A stretch of DNA of 23,496 nt, taken from the NCBI GenBank assembly GCA_003560545.1, contig PWLK01000069.1, positions 1 through 23,496 on the forward strand, given 5' to 3'. Under the pieces are notes generated by a model. It ran no database searches. It was not told the origin of the DNA and saw only the letters and a program-made list of their open reading frames with translations. The stretch comes from Candidatus Woesearchaeota archaeon. Lineage in GTDB: Archaea > Nanobdellota > Nanobdellia > Woesearchaeales > 21-14-0-10-32-9. The translations under genes were made by a program, and so were the position numbers. Below, in pieces: positions 6,048-13,884 of the stretch; positions within the stretch are counted from its first letter, which is position 1; every line of letters begins with the position of its first letter.

Positions 6048-6467
6048 ATGAAAAAAAGAGGTAAAGGACAGGCAAGCATGGAGTACCTTGCAATATTCTC
6101 CATAGCAGTACTAATGACCCTGCCACTCATAATAATCTTCGTAACACAACAAGGCAACATACAAACAGACATAGCCAACGCGCAAGCACAAAGAGCAGCA
6201 ACAGAAATAGCAAATACAGCAGAAGAAGTCTACTTCATGGGAACACCAGCGCAAAGAACAATAAAAGTAACATTTCCCGAAGGAATAGAAAGCATACAAC
6301 TAAACGAAAACGTACTAGTAATAGAAATCTCAAGACAAGGCACGAATTACCATGCAACAAGCACCACGGCAGCAAACATCACAGGAAACCTTACAACCAC
6401 GCCTGGACAAAAAACAATCCTTCTCAGAGCAGAAGCAGGCCAAGTCATAATAACAGACGCTGAATAA
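6048..6467 (+). CDS. Type IV pilin-like protein 1 of locus A (class III signal)
   Basis: A 139-residue protein with a canonical archaeal prepilin N-terminus: a basic MKKRGKG followed by QASMEYLA and a hydrophobic helix to about residue 30. The pattern QxSxExxxL is the one recognised by archaeal prepilin peptidases in the Epd-type pilins, and cleavage after Gly7 is expected. The helix is followed by a polar Gln/Ala/Thr-rich extracellular domain with sequons near the end (NIT, NLT) and no cysteine. It is the first gene of a tightly packed operon; the next gene starts 6 nt after the stop. The N-terminal helix would pack in the filament core. It may be a major or minor subunit. Confidence 0.85.
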   Translation: MKKRGKGQASMEYLAIFSIAVLMTLPLIIIFVTQQGNIQTDIANAQAQRAATEIANTAEEVYFMGTPAQRTIKVTFPEGIESIQLNENVLVIEISRQGTNYHATSTTAANITGNLTTTPGQKTILLRAEAGQVIITDAE

Positions 6468-6473
6468 AAAAAA

Positions 6474-6869
6474 ATGGGGAAAGCGCAAATAGCAATAGAA
6501 TTCGTACTCCTAACAGGAATGGCATTCATAATACTCGTAGTCATCCTAATCTCAACAACAACTATATCATCCGAAAGAGCAGACGAACAAACCTACCTGG
6601 AACTAAGGGATTACGGGAACAGCCTGCAAAGAGAGCTAATCCTTGCAACAGAGATGAACAAAGGATACCACAGAATCATAGACATCCCTGAGAAAATAAA
6701 CGGAAGGGATTACATTATACTGACTGGCAGCGCCGAGGAAACAGGCTACATAATAATAGAATACCTTGACAGAAGCATAACTTTTGTCACCCCAAAAACA
6801 GAAGGAGAATTCACCAAAGGAACAAACAAGATAACCAAACAAAATGGCAGTATAAAAATAAATCCTTAA
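6474..6869 (+). CDS. Pilin-like protein 2 of locus A (variant class III signal)
   Basis: 131 residues. A very short basic lead (MGK) is followed by A-QIAIEFVLLTG and a hydrophobic helix to about residue 28; Glu at +5 of the mature end is kept. The residue before the predicted cut is Ala rather than Gly, a change some archaeal prepilin peptidases tolerate. The C-terminal domain is mixed alpha/beta with no cysteines. It overlaps nothing, and the next gene begins 1 nt after the stop. Size and position suggest a minor pilin that primes or caps assembly. No ribosome site is visible; the gene follows a run of A residues, so translation is probably coupled. Confidence 0.8.
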   Translation: MGKAQIAIEFVLLTGMAFIILVVILISTTTISSERADEQTYLELRDYGNSLQRELILATEMNKGYHRIIDIPEKINGRDYIILTGSAEETGYIIIEYLDRSITFVTPKTEGEFTKGTNKITKQNGSIKINP

Positions 6870-6870
6870 A

Positions 6871-7374
6871 ATGAAACGAAAAGCACAAGTATGGACAGCG
6901 GACTTCGTAATCGGCCTCTCATTATTCCTAGTAGTAGCAACCGCGAGCATCGCACTCATAATAAACACAAACCCAGGCGACAACTACCAATACCTGTACA
7001 AAGACACGATACACCTAACAAGCCAGCTGATGAGCACAGGCCACCCTGAGAACTGGAATACAACAAGCGTTGTAATACCAGGATTACTAGAAAACAAGAC
7101 AAGGCTAAGCACAAGCAAACTAGAAGAATTCAAAGGAATAAGCTATGACAGGACAAAGAACCTGTTGCAGACAAGACATGAATACTTCTTCCACTTCAAA
7201 AACGAAACAGGAATAATAAACATGAGCCAATGCAACTACGGGTACAACGTAGAAACCGATGAAAACTGCAACCCCTTACTGGAAAGCCTGGAATACGACA
7301 ACCTTGTAAGAATAGAAAGAATACTCATACACAACTCGCAACTCACAAAAATGGTGGTGTACTCTTGGAACTAA
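6871..7374 (+). CDS. Pilin-like protein 3 of locus A (divergent N-terminus)
   Basis: 167 residues. The start MKRKAQVWTADFVIG keeps the basic lead, the A-Q junction and a following hydrophobic helix (to about residue 30), but replaces the usual Glu at +5 with Asp further along, so processing by prepilin peptidase is uncertain. The rest is an extracellular domain with several sequons (NTT, NKT, NET, NMS) and two cysteines that could pair. A similar N-terminal plan occurs in the next gene, which starts inside this one (10-nt overlap). It is likely a minor or pseudopilin. The family is not recognised beyond the helix. Confidence 0.75.
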   Translation: MKRKAQVWTADFVIGLSLFLVVATASIALIINTNPGDNYQYLYKDTIHLTSQLMSTGHPENWNTTSVVIPGLLENKTRLSTSKLEEFKGISYDRTKNLLQTRHEYFFHFKNETGIINMSQCNYGYNVETDENCNPLLESLEYDNLVRIERILIHNSQLTKMVVYSWN

Positions 7375-10097
7375 GAAAAAAAGCGATGTACTACACAATG
7401 GACGCCTTACTGGCAAGCCTGCTGTTAATGGGAATAGCAGTAATGATAATCAACAACCCGTTCCAAGAAACAAAGGAAGAACAAAAAAGCTTTCTCTCAC
7501 AAGACTTGCTAAACAGCCTTTCAAACATGAAAGTAAGCGAGATAAACCACTCATTCATAGAAGAAGAAATTAACAACGGCAACATAACAAACACTAACTT
7601 AAGCGTCCTCGACCAAATAGGAGTGTACTGGGCGGAAAACAAAACAGGAAAAGCAAGCCAGTTATTTGAAATAACAGTACAAGGAGTCCTCCCTGAAAGA
7701 GCAGGCATGAGGCTTACAATTCAAGGCGAAGAATTGTACACAAAAGAATACGAAAACAGGAGAAACGTAGCAGCAGGGACAAGGCTGTTATCCGGCGTAT
7801 TGCAAGGAGAGCCCTTGGAAGGCTACACCTCTTCAGCCTACCTTAAAAGAATAAGAAACAAGAAAACATCCTCGTACGCATACTTCGGAGGATTCACAGG
7901 CCAGGGAAATATAACTTTCTTCATAGAAAACATACCTGGCGATGTAAACGAAACCAAAGTAGAAGATGTATACCTTGAAGGAGATTACGCAGGAAACTTC
8001 TACTTCTACATAAACAACGAATTATGCGAACAAACACCTGGTAATGCCTTGTTCCAGCCAAACCCTACACCGATGGAAATAAATGAATGGAGCCTTGAGC
8101 ACTGCAAGACAAGCATCAAGCCAGGAAGAAACAATTTCACGATTAACTTCACAACAAGCATATCTGAAAGCTATATAGGCGGAGGCTTGCTAAGAATCGA
8201 CTATAGGACTGATGATTTACAGCAAAACCTGAGCTTTGGAAAAGACACATATTACTTCCCAGGATTATTCGGCCTGGCAAACCTATACGACTCATTCTAC
8301 ATCCCCGGGGAGCTTGAAACAATGGACGTAAAACTCCGCTTTGAAACAGGCAATGGAACACATACATACATAACCATAGGAGAAAGAATAATAGAAATTA
8401 ACACGACGGACGGAGGAGAACGAACAATACACATAAGCAACGAAGAATTGCTAAACGAGCACAACTTCGACTACGGGCAGCTAAGCAGGAACACAGTACC
8501 ATTAAGATTCGCATCGTACAACGCAACCACAGAGATAGTGACTGGGGGAGACGCAGACGTAATCCTAATAACTGACTTCAGCGCGAGCATGATGAGATCC
8601 GTATCGGACTGGAGCATGGGCCACTCCAACCAGAACTGCGAAGACCTATTTGAAAACCCTGAAGCCGGGAACAACCCGCATGTGAGAAGAACACACCTCG
8701 CGCAATGCGTTAACAACGAATTCGTAGATAACGTGATGAACTTCACAGGGAACAGGGTGTGGCCTGTATCCATATACCGGGACGGCATAGAACACTACAA
8801 CAACCCTGATGACAGCGAAGCAGTAAAAGGATACATAAACAGCTTCCCCCAAGGAAGAGGCAAGATATGCATGTCGTGCGCGATAAACCAGGCATATGAA
8901 TTATTGGAAGAGTACAGCTCGGATAACAGATCAAAATTCATAGTAGTAATGACAAACGGAGTCCCCACGCATTGCAGTGCAGACGGATGCACAGGTACTT
9001 CAACGGAATTCGGCGTGGAACAATGCGAAGGCCTCTGCACTAGCTCAGGAAACTGCCCCGAATCCATGGTGGAAGAGCAATGCACGGAGTGCACTAACAA
9101 CCCAGGGGCGGCGGATAACGCGGTTTTTGCCGCAGAGAGAGCTGCGAATGACTTAAACGCAACCATATTCACAATAGGATTCGGCCCTGTAGACGATTGC
9201 GGGCAAGCAGAAGACATGCTAATGCAAATAGCGAATCATGGAAATGGAACGTACCAGCACAGCTCAGATGTTGAAGAACTAAGAATGATCTACCAGAACG
9301 TATCCATGGAAATACTTGAAATGCTTGAACAGGTAAACCAGACAGTTGTCACAGGGGAAAACATAACTGGTTCAACATTGTACGGCGACTCCCACATAAA
9401 TTTCACGTATAAGCCAATAGTAGAGAGCATAAGTCCTGGGAAGATAAGCGTGAACGTGCACGAACCACTGCCTCAGTGCAATTACACGGTGAGCATCCCT
9501 GAAGAGCTAGAAGTAGTAGATGCAAAAGTAACCTCTTACTCAGGGACGCATTGGTCAGACTTGTTGATTGTTAATAATGAAACAGTTTTCAACATGACAA
9601 ATTATTACGTGCCCTACTACCGGCTCGGGGACCCCCTAGCAATCCAAGTCCCTGTTGACGTCTTAGGGCCAGGGAACAACACGTTCTTCGTGGAAACAGG
9701 CGACTCACCTTTTAACAGGACTGGTTGTTCTCCGCATAATAGTTTTATTTACACAGCGATGATACCAGCAGTTACTGCAAGAACTGAAGTATCTGAAAAA
9801 ATAGAAGGCTGCACGTGGACCGTGGCTTACGAAGACGGCGAGATAGATGAAATAAAAGTCCCACATGATTATGACGGGAATGAAAAGTGCAGTTACCAGC
9901 CCGGAAACGTTACGTTTGATGAAACAGACACGTACGATATAGCAATGCATAACTTGCTAAGACAATTAGACCTTGCAAACAACACCAAAGTATTTGTAAA
10001 CATAAACCAGCTCGACCTGGAAATAGTGACCACTGTTATAGGAGAAGTGCCTTACTTGTGGGGCCCGTCACAAGCAAAAATAGAGGTGTGGCAATGA
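7365..10097 (+). CDS. Large extracellular vWA-domain protein with pilin-like N-terminal helix (TadG-like), locus A
   Basis: 910 residues. A basic lead (LRKKAMYYTMDALL) and a hydrophobic segment at about 9-31 resemble a prepilin N-terminus, then comes a long extracellular part. Residues about 395-650 form a von Willebrand A fold with metal-site motif DFSAS (Asp404) and a later MTNG (529-532) where canonical domains have TDG. A cysteine-rich insert follows MTNG (about 534-575). About two dozen N-x-S/T sequons imply heavy glycosylation. The C-terminal region ends in EVWQ, as does its locus B paralogue. The start is TTG 7365, supported by GGTGGTG 6 nt upstream; ATG 7386 is the alternative. The gene overlaps both neighbours (10 and 3 nt). 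The plan recalls TadG of Tad pili, which also joins a pilin-like helix to a vWA domain, so an adhesive tip or assembly role is inferred. Confidence 0.85.
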   Translation: MELRKKAMYYTMDALLASLLLMGIAVMIINNPFQETKEEQKSFLSQDLLNSLSNMKVSEINHSFIEEEINNGNITNTNLSVLDQIGVYWAENKTGKASQLFEITVQGVLPERAGMRLTIQGEELYTKEYENRRNVAAGTRLLSGVLQGEPLEGYTSSAYLKRIRNKKTSSYAYFGGFTGQGNITFFIENIPGDVNETKVEDVYLEGDYAGNFYFYINNELCEQTPGNALFQPNPTPMEINEWSLEHCKTSIKPGRNNFTINFTTSISESYIGGGLLRIDYRTDDLQQNLSFGKDTYYFPGLFGLANLYDSFYIPGELETMDVKLRFETGNGTHTYITIGERIIEINTTDGGERTIHISNEELLNEHNFDYGQLSRNTVPLRFASYNATTEIVTGGDADVILITDFSASMMRSVSDWSMGHSNQNCEDLFENPEAGNNPHVRRTHLAQCVNNEFVDNVMNFTGNRVWPVSIYRDGIEHYNNPDDSEAVKGYINSFPQGRGKICMSCAINQAYELLEEYSSDNRSKFIVVMTNGVPTHCSADGCTGTSTEFGVEQCEGLCTSSGNCPESMVEEQCTECTNNPGAADNAVFAAERAANDLNATIFTIGFGPVDDCGQAEDMLMQIANHGNGTYQHSSDVEELRMIYQNVSMEILEMLEQVNQTVVTGENITGSTLYGDSHINFTYKPIVESISPGKISVNVHEPLPQCNYTVSIPEELEVVDAKVTSYSGTHWSDLLIVNNETVFNMTNYYVPYYRLGDPLAIQVPVDVLGPGNNTFFVETGDSPFNRTGCSPHNSFIYTAMIPAVTARTEVSEKIEGCTWTVAYEDGEIDEIKVPHDYDGNEKCSYQPGNVTFDETDTYDIAMHNLLRQLDLANNTKVFVNINQLDLEIVTTVIGEVPYLWGPSQAKIEVWQ

Positions 10098-11062
10098 AAC
10101 TTACAGGGAGGAAAGGATTTGCATACATCGTAAGTGCAAGCCTCATACTCCTAGTAGTCTTGTTTACTTTCCTCGCAGTCCAAAGGCCGATGCACACAGA
10201 ACGCCAGGAAGCTTATGAATCAAGAATAAGAACCATGAACGACTTTGTTGAATCAGTGAACAAAGACTTGGAAAGAGTATCGTTTATATCTGCCTTCAGA
10301 ACACTTATGGCATTGGAAGATGACATAGGCAACAGAGGAGAATTCATAGAAGATATTGATGAGTCTTTCAGGGAAACCTTCATGTACGGCACTATACAAG
10401 GCGCGGAAGTGCCTTTGATGAACGACACAAGCGTGGAGGAATACGAGGAGAGAATTAACCTGATCGCAGGGACGATGGGAATAAAAATAGACTTAAACGT
10501 GACAAGAATAGAACTATACCATACCGATCCGTGGAATGTAGAGGTGAATATAACAACAATTGTAAACATATCTGACATGCACGGAGAAGTATACTGGGAG
10601 TACGAGGAAAAAACAAATGCGAGGCTGCCAATAAGAAACCTTAGGGACCCGTTATACGCTGTGCATACCCTTAACAGGCTGCCCAACACGGTCAGGGAGC
10701 TTAACGCGACTTACCTTGTATCACCTGAAAATGATACGAGTAACCTGCAAGAACACATAAACCAATCATACTACCTCGCGTCACCGTACGCGCCGAGCTT
10801 CCTGATGCGTTTTGAAGGCAATAACAGTGCAAGCCCGTACGGAATAGAAAGCATAGTGAACATACACGAGTTGTCAGCACAAGACCTGACTGTGTACCCG
10901 GACAGGGCAAAAATCGACTACGTGTACTTCAATAATATTGATGAATCCCCGTATATATGTAATGTAGAAAGCATTTCTTTAGAATCATACTTCGTAATAC
11001 CTTCCAACAGGCAGACATTGTACGAGGTTAGCGGGCTTGATCACTCAACAAACTGCCCTTAA
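10094..11062 (+). CDS. Large pilin-like membrane-anchored protein, locus A
   Basis: 322 residues from ATG 10094, chosen over an in-frame ATG at 10058 because GAGGTG lies 6 nt upstream and the ATGA overlap with the vWA stop is typical of coupled genes. The N-terminus MKLTGRKGFAYIVSASLILL resembles a prepilin signal with a possible G-F cut at RKG-FAY, followed by a hydrophobic helix to about residue 27. The remainder is an extracellular domain with several sequons and a cysteine pair near the C-terminus (ICNV, TNCP). Its paralogue at 20711-21667 sits in the same position after the other vWA gene and shares the RKG-aromatic start, YLASPYAPSFLMRFEG-type segment and ESIVNI. It is therefore a constant partner of the vWA protein. 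Confidence 0.82.
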   Translation: MKLTGRKGFAYIVSASLILLVVLFTFLAVQRPMHTERQEAYESRIRTMNDFVESVNKDLERVSFISAFRTLMALEDDIGNRGEFIEDIDESFRETFMYGTIQGAEVPLMNDTSVEEYEERINLIAGTMGIKIDLNVTRIELYHTDPWNVEVNITTIVNISDMHGEVYWEYEEKTNARLPIRNLRDPLYAVHTLNRLPNTVRELNATYLVSPENDTSNLQEHINQSYYLASPYAPSFLMRFEGNNSASPYGIESIVNIHELSAQDLTVYPDRAKIDYVYFNNIDESPYICNVESISLESYFVIPSNRQTLYEVSGLDHSTNCP

Positions 11063-11086
11063 AAATAGTATAAATTATTGAGTGAT
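11040..11086. repeat. 9-bp inverted repeat flanking the winged-helix gene promoter
   Basis: ATCACTCAA (11040-11048) is the reverse complement of TTGAGTGAT (11078-11086). The 29-nt spacer holds the stop codon of the previous gene and the TATA-like GTATAAATT at 11069-11077. It could be an RNA hairpin at the transcript end or an operator. The downstream gene encodes a winged-helix protein. Confidence 0.4.
11069..11077 (+). promoter_or_regulatory. Candidate internal promoter before the winged-helix/coiled-coil gene
   Basis: GTATAAATT here and GTATATAAG at 11095-11103 are both good TATA boxes in the only sizeable gap of locus A (11063-11130). The first would include the GAGGG ribosome site at 11117-11121 in the message; the second would start transcription about 6 nt before the ATG. 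The cytoplasmic half of the operon can thus be transcribed separately from the pilin half. Confidence 0.45.
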
Positions 11087-11130
11087 GACAAAAAGTATAT
11101 AAGTAGTCGGAGCCACGAGGGAATATAAAG

Positions 11131-12282
11131 ATGAAGAACATAACGACAGGCGTAGACAAGCTCATGGACATAGTGTCCGATAAGAAGAAAATAAGCGTGG
11201 AAGACGCAGCCAAAGAACTTGGTGTAGGCAAAGATGTAATACAGGAATGGGCTGAATTCTTAGAGCAGGAAGGCCTTATAAGCATAGACTACAAGTTGTC
11301 CAAAGTATGGCTTTATGAAAAAAAGATTACCACAAAAGATGTTCTCTCCACAGCTAAAGAAGTTGCTTCTGAAAAAGACGCGTTCATGAGAAAAATAGAT
11401 GTTGTTATCAAAACCCTTGAAAGGGAAACCCTTGGATTTGAAGAAGTAAGAAAGCAATTCAAGGAAATACACAGGAATATAAAAGACGAAATAGAAACTG
11501 TAAAAGTAGAACTCGCAGAACTAGAACAATACGAGAACCTTAAGCGAACAATAGACAAAGACATAGAAAAACAGATGAAGTATTACGAGCAAGAAATAAA
11601 CAAGTATTTTGAAGAGATAAAAAAAGACGAAGAAAGATACAACGAATTAATAAAAAAAGTAGACAGTGAAAAGGAAGCCGTTGAAGAAGCCCACAAAAAA
11701 ATAAGCGGCATAGTTAAGAAGAAAGACGAAATACAGGAAACAATAAGACAGGCCATAAAAGACCTGAAAGAAAACGAAAAAACACTTAACCAGGAAACAA
11801 AAAACATTCTTGACTCACAAAAAAATATCAGCAAACTTCTCGCAAACGCCGAAACAATAAGCAACGACATCAAGAATAAGAAAGAAAAAACAGTAACAGA
11901 ACTCCTTGATAAAATGGAGTTCGAAAAAGAGGCAAAGCAAAAAGAACAAGAAGATTTATTGAAGAAAGCCAAGGAGAAAACACAGGAAATGATGAAGTAC
12001 CAGGATGCAGGAAAGAAAATATATGACAGTTTCAAAGGATTCTTCCTGAAAAGAATCAAGACAGAAGAACTAATAGGCGCGATAGACAGGGAGAAAGCCC
12101 TGATGAAAAAAGAGCTTGAAGAACTAAGAAACAAGACACAAGCATTTTCGCTAATGACAAAGAACAAAGACATAAAGAAAGAAATGGAAGAAATAAAGAA
12201 GAAAATAAAAAAAGTTGAAGACAAGAAAAATGGTCTGATGAAAAAAATAGAACACCTGGTTGATTACATAAAAGGAAAATAA
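11131..12282 (+). CDS. Winged-helix plus long coiled-coil protein, locus A
   Basis: 383 residues, cytoplasmic, with no signal or membrane segment. Residues 1-60 form a winged-helix domain (KKKISVEDAAKELGV, then a recognition-type helix and a wing ending KVWLYEKK). Residues about 75-380 are almost entirely Lys/Glu/Ile heptads, predicting a long coiled coil with a short break near 300-320 (YDSFKGFF). The winged helix clearly matches the short protein at 16878-17075 (shared LMD, KKK, DAAKE and GV positions), which lacks the coiled coil. Position between secreted subunits and the ATPase, plus the coiled coil, suggest a structural adaptor under the platform, comparable in place to ArlC/D/E of the archaellum, or a regulator; both are inference. 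ATG 11131 follows GAGGG by 9 nt. Confidence 0.8.
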   Translation: MKNITTGVDKLMDIVSDKKKISVEDAAKELGVGKDVIQEWAEFLEQEGLISIDYKLSKVWLYEKKITTKDVLSTAKEVASEKDAFMRKIDVVIKTLERETLGFEEVRKQFKEIHRNIKDEIETVKVELAELEQYENLKRTIDKDIEKQMKYYEQEINKYFEEIKKDEERYNELIKKVDSEKEAVEEAHKKISGIVKKKDEIQETIRQAIKDLKENEKTLNQETKNILDSQKNISKLLANAETISNDIKNKKEKTVTELLDKMEFEKEAKQKEQEDLLKKAKEKTQEMMKYQDAGKKIYDSFKGFFLKRIKTEELIGAIDREKALMKKELEELRNKTQAFSLMTKNKDIKKEMEEIKKKIKKVEDKKNGLMKKIEHLVDYIKGK

Positions 12283-12306
12283 AAAATATTTTTTTAGGGG
12301 GAGCAC

Positions 12307-13875
12307 ATGGCAAAGAAAACAATAAAGAAAAAAAAATCTACTAAAAAAAAGGCTGCTAAAACAAAACCTGCGAAAAAAGGAGCGGCAAAAAAAACAAGCG
12401 ATACAAAGATAATAGACACGTACGATTACAGATCCGGCCAAATCCCCATAAAAGTAACAATAAAGAAAAAACAAGGCGAATTCGTCCCGCTATACGAACT
12501 CGAGATTTCTGTGATAAGCAAGACCACGGAGATGATACTGGAAAAAGTACGCCAGGAACTCATCAAAAAAGTAAGCCTTGGAATAGCAGAGATAAGCGAC
12601 TTCAAAAAAACAGGTTTAGTAGAAGAAAAATTTGAGCAAATAATAAGCATACTAGTACAAAAATACTTCCCTGACAGCGACGCAGAAACAATGGAATTCC
12701 TGAAAACCTACCTGAAAATAAAAAGCCTTGGCCTGGGAAACCTTGAATTACTGATGAGCGACCACGGCCTGGAAGAAATAGTAGTAAACCAATCAGGAGA
12801 AACAGTATGGGTATACCATAAAAAATACGGCTGGCTGAAAACCAACGTGAACATGAAAGACGAAGAAGAAATAAGGCATTACGCAAGCATAATAGGCAGG
12901 AAGATAGGAAGGCAAATAACAGTACTAACCCCATTACTTGACGCGCACCTCACAGGAGGAGACAGGGTTAACGCAACGCTAAGCCCCGTATCCACGGCGG
13001 GAAACACAATCACAATAAGGAAATTCTCAAAAGACCCATGGACCATCACCAAATTCCTAAAAATGAAAACCATGACAGTGGAAGCAGCAGCGCTGATCTG
13101 GACAGCTATCCAGTACGAGATGTCCGCGATAATAGCAGGAGGTACTGCTTCTGGTAAGACAAGCACTATGAACGCGCTGGCAACACTTTTCCCCCCTAAC
13201 CAGAGGATTATAAGCATAGAAGACACAAGAGAAATACAACTCCCAAAATTCCTCCACTGGGTACCACTAAACACTACTTTGCCAAACCCCGAAGGAAAAG
13301 GAGAAGTAACAATGGGAGACCTGCTCGTAAACAGCCTTAGGATGAGGCCTGACAGGATCATAGTAGGAGAAGTACGAAGGAAAAAAGAAACAGAAACATT
13401 GTTTGAAGCTATCCACACAGGGCACTCCGTTTACGCCACGTTCCACGCAAACAGCGCAAGAGAAACCGTTGAAAGGCTTACCAATCCACCGATTGACGTG
13501 CCAAAAATAATGCTCCCCGCAATATCCATGGTAATAGTACAGTTCAGAAACAGGAGGACTGGCCTGAGAAGAACATTCCAGGTAGCAGAAATACTCCCAA
13601 GCGGAGAGCAAAACGTCATCCTACAATACAACGCCAAGAAAGACATGCTCGAACAAGTCAGCAAGTCCAAAGCACTATACCAAAACATACAATTATACAC
13701 AGGGATGACACCAGCAGAGCTTAAAAACAACCTGAAAGAAAAAGAAAAAATCCTGAAATACCTAATAACGAATAACATTGAAGACGTTGACAACGTAGGA
13801 AGAATCATGGCAGAGTACTACACGGACAAAGAAAACCTCATGAAACATGTTAATTCCAACAAGAAATTCTTATGA
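12307..13875 (+). CDS. TadA/GspE-type pilus assembly ATPase, locus A
   Basis: 522 residues. This is the cytoplasmic hexameric ATPase that drives filament assembly or secretion. A lysine-rich tail (residues 1-33) precedes the N-terminal domain. The ATPase core has Walker A GGTASGKTS (Lys284), an Asp-box region ISIEDTRE (about 304-311), the SLRMRPDRIIVGEVRRKKE segment containing Walker B (about 340-359) and a His-box AIHTGHSVYATFHANS. These mark the secretion-ATPase superfamily, closest to TadA and archaeal pilus ATPases. ATG 12307 has the ribosome site AGGGGGA 5 nt upstream. Two TadC-type membrane genes follow. Its paralogue at 19133-20617 shares high identity across the core and four exact nucleotide tracts but lacks the basic tail. 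The C-terminal 80 residues are helical and also conserved. Confidence 0.95.
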   Translation: MAKKTIKKKKSTKKKAAKTKPAKKGAAKKTSDTKIIDTYDYRSGQIPIKVTIKKKQGEFVPLYELEISVISKTTEMILEKVRQELIKKVSLGIAEISDFKKTGLVEEKFEQIISILVQKYFPDSDAETMEFLKTYLKIKSLGLGNLELLMSDHGLEEIVVNQSGETVWVYHKKYGWLKTNVNMKDEEEIRHYASIIGRKIGRQITVLTPLLDAHLTGGDRVNATLSPVSTAGNTITIRKFSKDPWTITKFLKMKTMTVEAAALIWTAIQYEMSAIIAGGTASGKTSTMNALATLFPPNQRIISIEDTREIQLPKFLHWVPLNTTLPNPEGKGEVTMGDLLVNSLRMRPDRIIVGEVRRKKETETLFEAIHTGHSVYATFHANSARETVERLTNPPIDVPKIMLPAISMVIVQFRNRRTGLRRTFQVAEILPSGEQNVILQYNAKKDMLEQVSKSKALYQNIQLYTGMTPAELKNNLKEKEKILKYLITNNIEDVDNVGRIMAEYYTDKENLMKHVNSNKKFL

Positions 13876-13884
13876 GGCCCCCAC

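Noticed and set aside
10058..10093. Earlier in-frame ATG for the large pilin-like protein of locus A
   Set aside because: It would add 12 non-hydrophobic residues before the basic lead, has no ribosome site, and overlaps the vWA gene more. The ATG at 10094 has GAGGTG and an ATGA overlap.
11082..11088. C-box-like GTGATGA suggesting a C/D box guide RNA
   Set aside because: No CTGA box follows at a suitable distance in the intergenic region; the bases belong to the inverted-repeat arm.
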